From Methanobacteriota archaeon (GTDB taxonomy: Archaea; Thermoplasmatota; Poseidoniia; Poseidoniales; Thalassarchaeaceae): 62,455 bases of DNA. The notes below the pieces were generated by a model. It was not told the origin of the DNA and searched no databases. It was given only the letters and a program-made list of their open reading frames with translations. The translations under genes and the position numbers were made by a program. Location of the stretch: contig PSPW01000007.1 of assembly GCA_004195615.1 (NCBI GenBank), positions 1 through 62,455 on the forward strand, written 5' to 3'. Below, piece after piece: positions 1 to 8,563 of this stretch (positions are counted from its first letter, which is position 1; every line of letters begins with the position of its first letter).

Positions 1-111
1 TGATACGTTCTCGTGCAACCTTACCAGGCCATTTGCATGCATCTTTCTTGCGGTGCACTTCTTGGGGTCGTCCTGATCGAGATGAATCACGTGCAGGGAG
101 ACTTCTTCCAC
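1..111 (-). CDS. tsr3: Tsr3-like rRNA aminocarboxypropyltransferase, N-terminal fragment
   Basis: Only the first 37 codons lie in the window; the gene continues past the left edge. The translation reads VEEVSLHVIHLDQDDPKKCT and continues ARKMHANGLVRLHENVS. The DxDDPKKCTxxKM pattern matches the N-terminus of Tsr3 (DUF367/RLI-like). In that family the enzyme transfers the 3-amino-3-carboxypropyl group of SAM onto a modified uridine in helix 31 of small-subunit rRNA. The start is GTG at 111, preceded by GGAGATAGGG, a good Shine-Dalgarno sequence that overlaps the stop codon of the aMBF1 gene upstream on the same strand. The two are probably cotranscribed. The family call rests on a short match. 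Confidence 0.75.
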   Translation of the reverse strand, partial: MEEVSLHVIHLDQDDPKKCTARKMHANGLVRLHENVS

Positions 112-115
112 GTCC

Positions 116-682
116 CTATCTCCTTGAGCGTGCACCGGATCTGGAGACTCCTATCTTCCTTCCCTTCTTCTTGGCTATCTTATTCTTGGGGCTTTTTTCG
201 ATCTGTTTCTTGGCATCTGAGATGGTCATCTGTCTATCAGAATCCGATGTAACCATGGTGTGGCCGTGGGACATCGACTCCACGAAAAGGCGTACGTCAA
301 GTGCCTTTGCAAACTTGTTCACTAGCGAGTCAGTTGGTCTGATGCCGTTCTCGGCCTTCTGAATGACCCCAATCTTTTCGTTCATCTTTCTGGCGAGGTC
401 TTCCTGAGATAGGCCCCTATGCTCCCTAGCATTTCTAATTCTTGAATTAAAGTCGCTTGCTAGCTCCATCTCATCTTTCGTCATGATGTCTACTCCAGTA
501 ATCCCTTTCCCAGAGATATGGCTTCGTGGCTCTGCGGGGGCACTGACCCTCGGCCTCATCACTTGCTCAGCAATCAGACCCATGGAGCCAATGCATCCAT
601 TACAGCATTCAAGCAATGATTGTGATGCTCTGGCCATCTTTGTACTGACTCCCTCAGCTCCACAAAGTTCGCATGCACCCAT
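116..682 (-). CDS. aMBF1, archaeal multiprotein bridging factor-like HTH protein
   Basis: The protein has 188 residues from the ATG at 682. It opens with a zinc-ribbon-like region (MGACELCGAE at 1-10, then a CxxC about 25 residues on). A cro/C1-type helix-turn-helix follows in the middle (RIRNAREHRGLSQEDLARKM, then IGVIQKAENG), and the tail is very basic. This is the layout of archaeal MBF1, which binds the basal transcription machinery and ribosomal subunits. The frame stays open upstream to 769, but that would overlap the divergent pan start at 753, and the Cys motif normally sits at the N-terminus, so 682 is preferred. The family is clear; its exact role in this organism is unknown. Confidence 0.88.
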   Translation of the reverse strand: MGACELCGAEGVSTKMARASQSLLECCNGCIGSMGLIAEQVMRPRVSAPAEPRSHISGKGITGVDIMTKDEMELASDFNSRIRNAREHRGLSQEDLARKMNEKIGVIQKAENGIRPTDSLVNKFAKALDVRLFVESMSHGHTMVTSDSDRQMTISDAKKQIEKSPKNKIAKKKGRKIGVSRSGARSRR

Positions 683-752
683 GCATTGCCCACACGATTG
701 AGCATCATGAGTCCTTCGTAGAGGTCTTAAGTATCGGTTTAGTGCGGACAAC

Positions 753-1985
753 ATGGTGTCCGAGGCCAACGAAACACCAAGTGGGGGTGACCTTCACGAT
801 AACAAAGACCCCCATAAAGGGGCTCTAGACCGTCTTTCAAAGGACTATCAGGAGCTATCTGACAGGGCTCAACAACTACTGACGGAGAAGCTATTCTTGG
901 AGAATGAAATCACTCAGCTGAAGACGCGCTCCAACAGGCTTGAAGAGGAACTAAGCAACTTTCGAACTCCACCGCTAATCATAGGATACATTCAGGATAT
1001 GATTAACGAACAGGCTATCGTGAGGAGTTCCAACGGGACTGTCTTCCTAGTCTCGATCAATCCCCGTCTCGATAGTACAAAAATCAAACCAGGAACCAGA
1101 GTGGCGCTAAATCAGGATTCACTATCAGTAGTCGAAATCCTCTCTGACTCTTGGGATCCGTTAGTTAGCAACTCGGAGATAATCGAATCACCAGATGTTG
1201 ATTACTCTTCCATTGGGGGACTAGAGGAACAAATCAGGGAACTAAAGGAGGCCATTGAGCTCCCCTTCGAGAACCCCAAGGCATTCTCTGATTTCGGCAT
1301 CGATCCACCGAAAGGGGTGCTGCTGACAGGCCCTCCAGGGACTGGCAAGACTATGTTGGCAAAGGCAGTTGCAAATTCAACCAATGCTACATTCCTCGGG
1401 CTTGTAGGAGCAGAGCTAGCTCAGAAGTACATCGGTGAAGGTGGCAGGATGGTCAGAGAGCTGTTTGAGATGGCTAGGCAGAAGTCCCCATCAATCATCT
1501 TCATCGACGAAATCGATTCAATAGGCTCCAAGAGACTCGACGTCGCCACTTCAGGAGATCGTGAGGTTCAGAGGACGCTAATGCAACTTCTTTCCGAGCT
1601 AGATGGCTTCGAGAGTCTCGATAATGTCAAGGTCATCGCTGCTACCAATCGTCCGGAACTACTCGATGCAGCCCTCCTACGTCCCGGACGATTTGACCGA
1701 ATAATTGATATCCCAATTCCTGACTTGAGTGCTAGAGAGGCAATCTTCTCCGTTCACACAGGTTCAATGCCTCTGGGCAAGGGCGTGAACAACAAAATAT
1801 TGGCATCCATGTCAGGGGGATTTAGTGGAGCTGAAATTAAAGCCGCCGTTGTGGAGGCCGGTATTTCCGCTATCTCGAGTGACCGTAAGTCAGTTCAGAA
1901 GATCGACTTCATCAGGGCAATAAAGAAGGTTGAGAAGAATCGAAAGAGCCCTGGCGATACTAATTCTGAGGGAATCTACGCATAG
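753..1985 (+). CDS. pan: Proteasome-activating nucleotidase (PAN)
   Basis: This is a 410-residue hexameric AAA ATPase that unfolds substrates for the 20S proteasome. An N-terminal coiled coil (about 25-70) is followed by an OB domain (75-130). The AAA module shows Walker A GPPGTGKT at 193-200, pore loop KYIGEGG, Walker B SIIFIDEID around 247-255, and arginine fingers in LRPGRFD near 310. The last three residues are I-Y-A, an HbYX motif, the element that docks into the proteasome alpha ring and opens its gate. The gene is divergent from aMBF1, with about 70 bp between the starts. No proteasome subunit gene lies in the window. Confidence 0.96.
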   Translation: MVSEANETPSGGDLHDNKDPHKGALDRLSKDYQELSDRAQQLLTEKLFLENEITQLKTRSNRLEEELSNFRTPPLIIGYIQDMINEQAIVRSSNGTVFLVSINPRLDSTKIKPGTRVALNQDSLSVVEILSDSWDPLVSNSEIIESPDVDYSSIGGLEEQIRELKEAIELPFENPKAFSDFGIDPPKGVLLTGPPGTGKTMLAKAVANSTNATFLGLVGAELAQKYIGEGGRMVRELFEMARQKSPSIIFIDEIDSIGSKRLDVATSGDREVQRTLMQLLSELDGFESLDNVKVIAATNRPELLDAALLRPGRFDRIIDIPIPDLSAREAIFSVHTGSMPLGKGVNNKILASMSGGFSGAEIKAAVVEAGISAISSDRKSVQKIDFIRAIKKVEKNRKSPGDTNSEGIYA

Positions 1986-1987
1986 GC

Positions 1988-1994
1988 AAAATAT
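1988..1994 (+). promoter_or_regulatory. TATA-like box ahead of the hut operon
   Basis: AAAATAT is centred about 25 nt before the ftcD ATG at 2016. With normal archaeal TATA-to-start spacing, transcription would begin at or next to the start codon, so the histidine-utilisation operon would be leaderless. The spacing is seen directly; promoter activity is inferred. Confidence 0.4.
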
Positions 1995-2015
1995 CTTGAC
2001 GAGTAGACCCTTCCA

Positions 2016-3065
2016 ATGTCCATGCATGCATCACTCGTCGAGTGCGTACCAAATTTTAGTGAGGGTATTGACAAGGATATTATCGAGCAAATCACAAGGC
2101 CAGTTAGGGATGCAAATAGGGTTTCGCTCCTCGATATTGATATGGGCGCTGACTTCAATAGAACTGTAGTGACAATGGTTGGTGAACCCGAAGAAGTCCT
2201 CAATACAGTGATTGACTGTACCAGGATCGCACTCGAACTCATTGACATGAGAAATCACTCTGGCGAGCATGCTAGAATGGGGGCAGTGGACGTCGTCCCC
2301 TTCATACCGATTAAGGGTGTAACTATGGATGATTGCGTCAAACTCTCAGAAAGATACGCACGTGCTGTGTCTGAAGAATTCGGATTGCCAATATACCTCT
2401 ATGCCGAAGCAGCAAGAATGCCTCAGAGGGTCAGGCTACCCGATATTAGAAGAGGCGAGTACGAGGGTTTGGGAGACAAGATTTCCTCACCTGAATGGGC
2501 ACCTGACTTTGGGCCAGCGGAATTCAAGCCAAATATGGGGGCAACCGCTACTGGAGCACGTTCGATTCTGATTGCGTATAATGTAAATTTAGATACTGAT
2601 GACAAGTCAAAGGCGAATTCTATTGCGGCGAAGATTAGGACCAGTGGCTCACTAGTAAAGGATGAAAATGGAGAGAAGATTATTGGCGAGGACGGTAAAA
2701 CTCTGAGAAAGCCTGGCATATTCCAGTCACTGCAGGCTGCTGGATGGATGTACGATTCGTCTACCGCCCAGGTCTCGATGAACTTACTTAATTACGATAA
2801 AACTGGACTCCACGACGTCACTGAAGCAATTCGTCACGAGGCGAAAAAGATAGGACTCAATGCTACTGCGGGCGAATTAGTTGGACTGGTCCCATTGAAT
2901 GCCATGCTATCAGCCGGCCACTACTACCATGATGGAGAGAACGAATCAGATCAGAATATTCTTGTCGAAAAGGCAATTTCAGGACTAATGCTTGACCATT
3001 TGAGTGACTTTGAACCACGATCTTGCATTATTGAGTGGGCTATTGCCGAGGGGGTCGAATCATGA
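2016..3065 (+). CDS. ftcD: Glutamate formimidoyltransferase
   Basis: A 349-residue protein matching the formiminotransferase domain. It begins VECVPNFSEGID, carries the conserved NRTVVTMVG segment and RNHSGEHARMGAVDV-type region, and has KPNMGATATGAR in the middle. It moves the formimino group of N-formimino-L-glutamate, the end product of HutHUI, onto tetrahydrofolate and releases glutamate. In vertebrates this domain is fused to the cyclodeaminase; here the cyclodeaminase is the next gene, overlapping by ATGA at 3062-3065, so the two are translationally coupled. The chosen start (ATG 2016) lies one TATA spacing downstream of an AAAATAT box. The 30 bp after pan are too short for much else. 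Confidence 0.93.
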   Translation: MSMHASLVECVPNFSEGIDKDIIEQITRPVRDANRVSLLDIDMGADFNRTVVTMVGEPEEVLNTVIDCTRIALELIDMRNHSGEHARMGAVDVVPFIPIKGVTMDDCVKLSERYARAVSEEFGLPIYLYAEAARMPQRVRLPDIRRGEYEGLGDKISSPEWAPDFGPAEFKPNMGATATGARSILIAYNVNLDTDDKSKANSIAAKIRTSGSLVKDENGEKIIGEDGKTLRKPGIFQSLQAAGWMYDSSTAQVSMNLLNYDKTGLHDVTEAIRHEAKKIGLNATAGELVGLVPLNAMLSAGHYYHDGENESDQNILVEKAISGLMLDHLSDFEPRSCIIEWAIAEGVES

Positions 3066-3682
3066 ACGAAGGATACAGGGAGGTACTCAGTTCGATTGGC
3101 TCCTCTGAACCGACTCCTGGTGGTGGATCAGTTGCCGCACTATCCCTTGCTCACGCCCACTCCCTTGCTATGATGGTCGCACGATTAACTATCGGTAAAG
3201 AGAAGTGGGAGGAAGGCCATGAAGCAGCTCAATCTGTGATTTCCAAGTCTCAAATAGGCGTAGAAGAGGCCATACGACTAGCGGAAATAGATGCCGAGGC
3301 ATTTGACTCAGTCATGGCTGCTTATCGACTTCCGCGAGAGTCTGAGGACCAGAAAGAAGCGAGGAAATCGATTATTCGCGAAGCAACAATTGGTGCTGCC
3401 GAAGCTCCTCTTGCAACTGCCTCCAGTGCAAGCGAACTCCTTAGCAGTCTGGAGATAATGTGTACTTCCTGTAATTCTAATGCCCTTACTGATTTAGCAT
3501 CCGCATCAGAACTTGCCATTTCTGCAGTAAATATGGCTGCAATGAACGTACGGATCAACTTAGATTTTATCAAAGGCGAGGATGTAGAGAGATTGTCATC
3601 TCAAATCGATGAAGTTGTACTCAAATCAACTACTTCGGCCGATGCAATACGACTCAATGTGAATGAGAGGTTGGGCTGGTGA
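3062..3682 (+). CDS. fchA: Formimidoyl-tetrahydrofolate cyclodeaminase
   Basis: A 206-residue helical protein of the FTCD C-terminal/FchA family. It opens with the folate-site signature SSEPTPGGGSVAALSLA and is Ala/Ser/Ile rich throughout. It converts 5-formimino-THF into 5,10-methenyl-THF and ammonia, so the carbon taken from histidine enters the one-carbon pool. The start at 3062 (MNEGYREV) overlaps the ftcD stop by four bases; a longer in-frame start at 3035 would lie inside ftcD and adds only non-conserved residues. The downstream urocanase gene overlaps its stop. The position between ftcD and hutU supports the assignment. Confidence 0.92.
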   Translation: MNEGYREVLSSIGSSEPTPGGGSVAALSLAHAHSLAMMVARLTIGKEKWEEGHEAAQSVISKSQIGVEEAIRLAEIDAEAFDSVMAAYRLPRESEDQKEARKSIIREATIGAAEAPLATASSASELLSSLEIMCTSCNSNALTDLASASELAISAVNMAAMNVRINLDFIKGEDVERLSSQIDEVVLKSTTSADAIRLNVNERLGW

Positions 3683-5697
3683 TGAATTCCAATGATACTC
3701 GCTATGGGGGGATACCTAGTGACCTCCCGCCAAGTAAAGAAATCGACAAATCCATCCCCCACGCTCCTAAAAGGCCCCAAGTCCTATGCGACAAAGAGCG
3801 ACGACTCGCAATTGAGAACTCGTTGCGGTATTTTCCAAAGGACTGGCATCATGTGTTGGCTCCTGAGTTCCTCGACGAACTAGACCATCTCGGGCACATA
3901 TACATGCATAGATTCAGACCAGATTATGAGATGTATGCAAGGCCTATAGGGGAATATCAATGCACCAGTGAGAAAGCTGCTGCGATTATGCTAATGATTC
4001 AAAATAATCTAGATCCTAACGTTGCACAGTTCCCGCATGAGCTAATCACGTATGGGGGTAATGGGGGGGTATTCCAGAATTGGGCCCAGTACCTTATTAC
4101 TATCAACTATCTAAGAAAAATGAGGGATGACCAGACTTTAGTGATGTATTCCGGGCACCCACTGGGACTGTTCCCTTCTAACTCGGAATCCCCAATGGTC
4201 GTGGTCACAAATGGGATGGTGATACCAAATTACTCTACTCAGAATGACTACGAGAGAATGAGTGCCCTGGGGGTCTCTCAGTATGGACAGATGACTGCTG
4301 GTTCGTACATGTATATCGGTCCTCAGGGAATTGTACACGGGACTACAATTACAATTCTAAATGCAGCGCGGAAATATCTGGGCAAGACTTCGGAACAGGG
4401 TCTGGACGGGGTCATGTATGTCACTTCGGGCTTAGGAGGGATGTCCGGTGCCCAAGCCAAAGCCGCAGTAATTGCAGGAGCGGTTTGCATTATCGCAGAG
4501 ATAGACCCGGTTCCAGCACACAAGAGGCATTCACAAGGATGGCTGACAGAGCTATACGAGGATTTGGATGAATTGTGCAACCGTGCTGAGGATGCTGTGT
4601 CCAACAAAGAAGCAGTTTCACTAGGGTATCTGGGAAACATCGTCGACTTACTGGAATACTTGGCCGAGAGGGAGATTACTCCCGAACTCGCAAGCGATCA
4701 GACAAGCCTACACAATCCATGGTTGGGGGGCTATATGCCTGTTGGCTTATCTTTCGACGAGAGTTTGTCTCTGATACAGTCAGACCCCGCCGAATTCCGA
4801 ATATCCGTACAGAACTCCCTTAGAAGGCACGTTGATGCAATCAACACTCTAACTGGGCGGGGAACTAGATTCTGGGACTATGGCAACGCATTCCTCCTTG
4901 AATCGCGCAGGGCTGGCGCCGATGTGCTTTCTACTGATGGCTCCTTCAGATATCCCTCTTACGTGGAGGACATCATGGGTCCAATGTGCTTCGACTTCGG
5001 ATTCGGACCATTCCGATGGGTTTGCACTTCAGGCAGTGATGAGGATCTTCGTACTACGGACCGAATCGCCAAACAAGTTCTCGAGACTCTGTCCTCTGTT
5101 TGCACTGAAGATGTCAGGACTCAGTATCTGGACAATATCAAGTGGATTTCCGAAGCAGATAAACATGAACTTGTGGTCGGTAGTAAGGCACGGATTCTAT
5201 ATGCCGATGAAGTCGGCAGGAGAACCATTGCTAGTGAATTCAACAAGGCAATTTCCCATGGGTTAGTGAGTGCTCCGATAGTATTGGGTCGGGATCACCA
5301 TGATGTGGGGGGGACAGACAGCCCTTTCCGAGAGACTGCGAACATACACGACGGTTCGATGTTCACTGCAGACATGTCTGTACATAATTTCGTAGGCGAC
5401 TCTTTTCGGGGTGCGACTTGGATCAGCCTTCACAATGGAGGTGGTGTTGGATGGGGGGAAGTCATAAACGGTGGATTTGGACTGGTAATCGACGGTTCTG
5501 ATCAAGCACAGAGAAATATTGAATCAATGATTTCTTGGGATGTGAACAATGGAATCGCCCGCAGATCATGGGCTAGGAACAGTGGCGCCATTTCGGCAAT
5601 AACCCGTGCTATGAAATCCGATGATAGATTGGAAGTAACCATTCCCAATATTGTGGACAATAGCGTCTTAGATGGCATGTTTGATGACTCTCGATGA
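3679..5697 (+). CDS. hutU: Urocanate hydratase, long eukaryote-like form
   Basis: At 672 residues this is about 110 longer than the common bacterial HutU and close to animal UROC1 (about 676). It uses tightly bound NAD+ to hydrate urocanate to imidazolonepropionate. Visible family blocks include MYSGHPLGLFPS, VVTNGMVIPNYS, GQMTAGSYMYIGPQGIVHGT, VTSGLGGMSGAQ, VLGRDHHDVGGTDSP and SLHNGGGVGWGEVINGG. Several match animal urocanase nearly word for word from memory. The start is GTG at 3679 or ATG at 3682; both touch the fchA stop (TGA 3680-3682), so translation is coupled. A short hairpin lies between this gene and hutH. Confidence 0.95.
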   Translation: MMNSNDTRYGGIPSDLPPSKEIDKSIPHAPKRPQVLCDKERRLAIENSLRYFPKDWHHVLAPEFLDELDHLGHIYMHRFRPDYEMYARPIGEYQCTSEKAAAIMLMIQNNLDPNVAQFPHELITYGGNGGVFQNWAQYLITINYLRKMRDDQTLVMYSGHPLGLFPSNSESPMVVVTNGMVIPNYSTQNDYERMSALGVSQYGQMTAGSYMYIGPQGIVHGTTITILNAARKYLGKTSEQGLDGVMYVTSGLGGMSGAQAKAAVIAGAVCIIAEIDPVPAHKRHSQGWLTELYEDLDELCNRAEDAVSNKEAVSLGYLGNIVDLLEYLAEREITPELASDQTSLHNPWLGGYMPVGLSFDESLSLIQSDPAEFRISVQNSLRRHVDAINTLTGRGTRFWDYGNAFLLESRRAGADVLSTDGSFRYPSYVEDIMGPMCFDFGFGPFRWVCTSGSDEDLRTTDRIAKQVLETLSSVCTEDVRTQYLDNIKWISEADKHELVVGSKARILYADEVGRRTIASEFNKAISHGLVSAPIVLGRDHHDVGGTDSPFRETANIHDGSMFTADMSVHNFVGDSFRGATWISLHNGGGVGWGEVINGGFGLVIDGSDQAQRNIESMISWDVNNGIARRSWARNSGAISAITRAMKSDDRLEVTIPNIVDNSVLDGMFDDSR

Positions 5698-5709
5698 CTC
5701 TATTTGGCT

Positions 5710-5726
5710 GACTAGGTTCGCTAGTC
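5710..5726. repeat. Small perfect inverted repeat between hutU and hutH
   Basis: GACTAG-GTTCG-CTAGTC forms six-base arms around a five-base loop and ends four bases before the hutH ATG at 5730. In the mRNA it could form a hairpin at the ribosome-loading site of hutH; in DNA it could be a protein-binding palindrome. No T-run follows, so it is not a classical terminator. The repeat is seen directly; its function is open. Confidence 0.5.
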
Positions 5727-5729
5727 CTA

Positions 5730-7256
5730 ATGAGAGAGATAGCGATTGACGGTGAGTCTCTAACTTTGGAGCAGGCTTTGGCAATAGCAAAAGGCTCTGC
5801 TACTGCTTCCCTTTCTGCTTCTTCGAGAGGAAAAATGCAACAATCACGTGAAGCTGTAGACAAAGTGGTAGCTTCGGACGAGGTTGTTTATGGGATAAAT
5901 ACGGGATTCGGAGCCCTTTCCTCAGTAAGCATCGACAAAGACGAACTAGAGATTCTTCAAACAAATCTTGTCCGAAGCCATGCATGTGGAATCGGCAAAA
6001 GGATGGATCCAGAAAGTGTTCTTTTGATGATGGTAATTAGGGCAAATTCACTTGCCAAGGGAGTATCCGGAGCAAGACCGGAGTTAGTTGAACTGATGCT
6101 TTCGATGGCCAACTCAAGAATTGCTCCTGTAGTCCCCAGAATAGGCTCATTGGGGGCTTCCGGAGATTTAGCCCCACTTTCCCATATGACTATGGGGATG
6201 ATGGGGGAGGGTGATTGTCTAAGATTTGTGGAAGGAGAATGGTGCTGCATAGATAGTTTGACAGCATTGGAAGAAGCCTATTTGACTCCGATAAAACTAC
6301 AGGCCAAGGAGGGGCTTTCCCTGATCAATGGAACAAGTCAGATGTGTGCTTACCTCATTAGAACTGTACTCAATATGGAAATACTGACCCTAGTGGCCGA
6401 TGCATCAATCGCTTGTTCGTTGGAGGCAATTAGGGGCTCCCACAAGCCTTTCGACAAGAGAATCCACGAATCAAGGCCACAATTTGGACAGTCGATCTCT
6501 GCAGCCAGGATTTCTGAGCTACTCTCAAACTCTCAGATAGTGTTGTCTCACGTAGATTGCGACAGGGTTCAGGATGCATACTGCTTCAGATGTTCTCCAC
6601 AAGTTCATGGCCCAGTAATCGATCTTCTACGAGAGGTCCGTAGGATGTTGGAGATTGAGATTAACAGCGCTACTGATAATCCTCTGGTATTTGTAGATTC
6701 GAAAGGTAGTGCTGAAATTATCAGTGGAGGAAATTTCCATGGCCAGAATCTTGCCCTAGCAAGCGACTCAATTGCCATAGCCTGTCACGAGCTAGCTAGT
6801 ATCTCGGAAAGACGAATCAATCAGATATTAGACCCAAATTGGAGTGGCCAAAAGGCCTTCCTAGCAGAAAATGAGGGACTCGAGAGTGGTCTCATGATTG
6901 TTCAGTATGTTGCTGCCGCAGTTATCGCAGAGCTTCATCTTCTAGCAAACCCTGCAACAACCAGTAACATCCCAGTCAGTATGGGGAAAGAGGATCACGT
7001 TTCCATGGGCGCAACTGGGACTTACAGGGCGATGCAGTCCTCTCTATTGCTCTCGCAGGTTCTGGCAAATGAGTTGATTTGCTCTACTGAGGCACTAGAT
7101 GGAATTGACGAAGCCCCGGGCGGTGGCGTGAGTAAAGTAACAGCATGGGTTCGAAGCCACGTAGGAAAGCTGGATGGCGACAGGTCATTGACTGTGGAGT
7201 GTGAGAATCTGTCCGAAGCAATCCTGAATGGTGATATAACGAGTATTTTCGGGTGA
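5730..7256 (+). CDS. hutH: Histidine ammonia-lyase
   Basis: A 508-residue member of the aromatic amino acid ammonia-lyase family that deaminates L-histidine to trans-urocanate, the first step of the pathway. The self-cyclising Ala-Ser-Gly that builds the MIO electrophile is at residues 143-145 in GSLGASGDLAPLSH. YGINTGFG is near 54, SATDNPLVF in the middle, and SGGNFHGQNLALASD follows as in HutH. Length is normal. It sits last of the four hut genes on this strand, 32 bp after hutU; hutI is on the opposite strand 1.3 kb on. No hut-type regulator was recognised nearby. Confidence 0.96.
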   Translation: MREIAIDGESLTLEQALAIAKGSATASLSASSRGKMQQSREAVDKVVASDEVVYGINTGFGALSSVSIDKDELEILQTNLVRSHACGIGKRMDPESVLLMMVIRANSLAKGVSGARPELVELMLSMANSRIAPVVPRIGSLGASGDLAPLSHMTMGMMGEGDCLRFVEGEWCCIDSLTALEEAYLTPIKLQAKEGLSLINGTSQMCAYLIRTVLNMEILTLVADASIACSLEAIRGSHKPFDKRIHESRPQFGQSISAARISELLSNSQIVLSHVDCDRVQDAYCFRCSPQVHGPVIDLLREVRRMLEIEINSATDNPLVFVDSKGSAEIISGGNFHGQNLALASDSIAIACHELASISERRINQILDPNWSGQKAFLAENEGLESGLMIVQYVAAAVIAELHLLANPATTSNIPVSMGKEDHVSMGATGTYRAMQSSLLLSQVLANELICSTEALDGIDEAPGGGVSKVTAWVRSHVGKLDGDRSLTVECENLSEAILNGDITSIFG

Positions 7257-7278
7257 TTTTATTCAAGAAAAATTGCAT

Positions 7279-7983
7279 ATGAGCAGGCATCCTGGAACAA
7301 ATCCACCACCATTTACGACTAGGGTAGTTGCAACCCAACAAGACTCCTTGCTTCTGGAGGAAACACATTGCTATCCAAGGGGTGGTGGCCAACCAGGAGA
7401 TACGGGGGCAATTTACACTGACGATGGAAAATCAACAACTCTGCATGAGGTTCTACCGGGTGAAATGATAATCCACCCAGTAGGTGATACTGAGATCTTC
7501 AGACAAGGCCAAGAAGTAACTTGCGAGATCGATTTATCTCGTAGAAATGGACATACAAAGATGCATACGGCACAGCATATTTTTTCAGCACTGGCCGAAG
7601 ACTTATGGGGTTCAGAGACGGTTGGAAATCAAATCGGAGCTGAATATTCTAGGGTTGACCTTCTTTTCGAAGACAAGGGGGTATTCAACCCCGATGAACT
7701 TATTGAATCCGTAAATTCAGTACTTTCTGCCAACATCTCAGTAAATGTTCACGAATGGTCCAGGGAGAAGATATTGGGGCATGAGCAAATGAGGCACACC
7801 AAGTTCATGCATCGAATTCCGCAGTCCATTACACACTTACGAGTCGTTGAAGTTGAGGGGGTCGATCTATGCCCATGTGCTGGCACCCATGTTTCAAACA
7901 CCACCCAAATTCCCAAAGTCAAATATATCGGTAAGAAGAACAAGGGTAAGGGACGTCTAAGAGTCTCTTACGAATTTGAATAA
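7279..7983 (+). CDS. alaX: AlaX-type alanyl-tRNA editing protein
   Basis: A 234-residue free-standing homologue of the AlaRS editing domain, which hydrolyses mischarged Ser-tRNA(Ala) (and Gly-tRNA(Ala) in some families). The N-terminal part carries the glycine-rich YPRGGGQPGDTG. The zinc site is HTAQH (HxxxH) in the middle plus CAGTHV (CxxxH) near the C-terminus, all four ligands present. The ATG at 7279 follows an in-frame TTG at 7273; the ATG is preferred. It lies 22 bp after hutH and is probably read from the hut transcript, though it has no obvious link to histidine catabolism. Confidence 0.92.
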   Translation: MSRHPGTNPPPFTTRVVATQQDSLLLEETHCYPRGGGQPGDTGAIYTDDGKSTTLHEVLPGEMIIHPVGDTEIFRQGQEVTCEIDLSRRNGHTKMHTAQHIFSALAEDLWGSETVGNQIGAEYSRVDLLFEDKGVFNPDELIESVNSVLSANISVNVHEWSREKILGHEQMRHTKFMHRIPQSITHLRVVEVEGVDLCPCAGTHVSNTTQIPKVKYIGKKNKGKGRLRVSYEFE

Positions 7984-8007
7984 TATTCTAAATAGAATAG
8001 ATTCTAT

Positions 8008-8083
8008 TGGTGGGCTCGGCAGGAATTGAACCTGCGATCTTCGCCATGTCAAGGCGACGTCATAACCCCTAGACCACGAGCCC
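8008..8083 (-). tRNA. tRNA-Val (GAC anticodon)
   Basis: On the minus strand the molecule starts GGGCTCG at 8083 and ends CGAGCCC at 8012, a perfect seven-base acceptor stem. The anticodon loop TTGACAT (8046-8052) sits on a TCGCC/GGCGA stem, giving anticodon GAC (valine, codons GUC/GUU). The T arm is GCAGG-TTCAATT-CCTGC. Discriminator A is at 8011, and CCA is encoded at 8010-8008. No intron is seen. The gene is convergent with alaX, whose stop is 25 bp away. Confidence 0.96.
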
Positions 8084-8563
8084 GGCTCTTCTTCGAATTG
8101 CCAATCACTCAAGAATCATTCTGAACAGCTATGAAACAATCTTCGAGATACGTCCACCACATCCTTGGTTTGAGCATTCGCCGGCGACTCTTGTTCTACC
8201 ATTGCTCATCACGATCCTCTCAGGTCTATTGATTGCAACGTATGTTTTGCATTTCATACAGTACCCGTTGAATTCAGAGGCCATGCTACTACGTCTGGAT
8301 TCTAGCCTTCAATATTTCACTCATAGTAGGGGGGTTTGCGCGTTTTCCTCCTTTTTTTCGATAATCGCAATACTGAGAGGCTGTTTATCCAGATCGCGTA
8401 AATCCTATTTCTGATAACGTAGGTTATCGGTAAGAAATATCGCGAAATATTACTAGTTTTCATTACGTTCCGAATATTTTCTCTGAAAATCCAAGTTCAA
8501 CAATCAATGTTTATTGAATTACAGAATTTAGTGAATAAATATCATTAATTATTACTAATAGTT
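8084..8563. other. 480-bp intergenic region, no supported gene
   Basis: The region lies between the 5' end of tRNA-Val and the 3' end of hutI. A 70-codon ORF on the plus strand (8202-8414) has no recognisable features and no clear ribosome site. The half nearer hutI (about 8420-8563) is very AT-rich and probably includes the hutI 3' untranslated region. It carries a small palindrome GATAAC-GTAG-GTTATC around 8412-8427, and a T-run (CCTCCTTTTTTTCG) lies near 8350. I see no RNA gene or convincing protein gene here. Confidence 0.5.

Noticed and set aside
8202-8414. 70-codon ORF after tRNA-Val
   Set aside because: No ribosome site, motif or neighbour support; composition looks like non-coding sequence.
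8412-8563. Possible replication origin in the AT-rich stretch before hutI
   Set aside because: No repeated origin-box pattern and no cdc6/orc1 gene in the window; AT-richness alone is weak.
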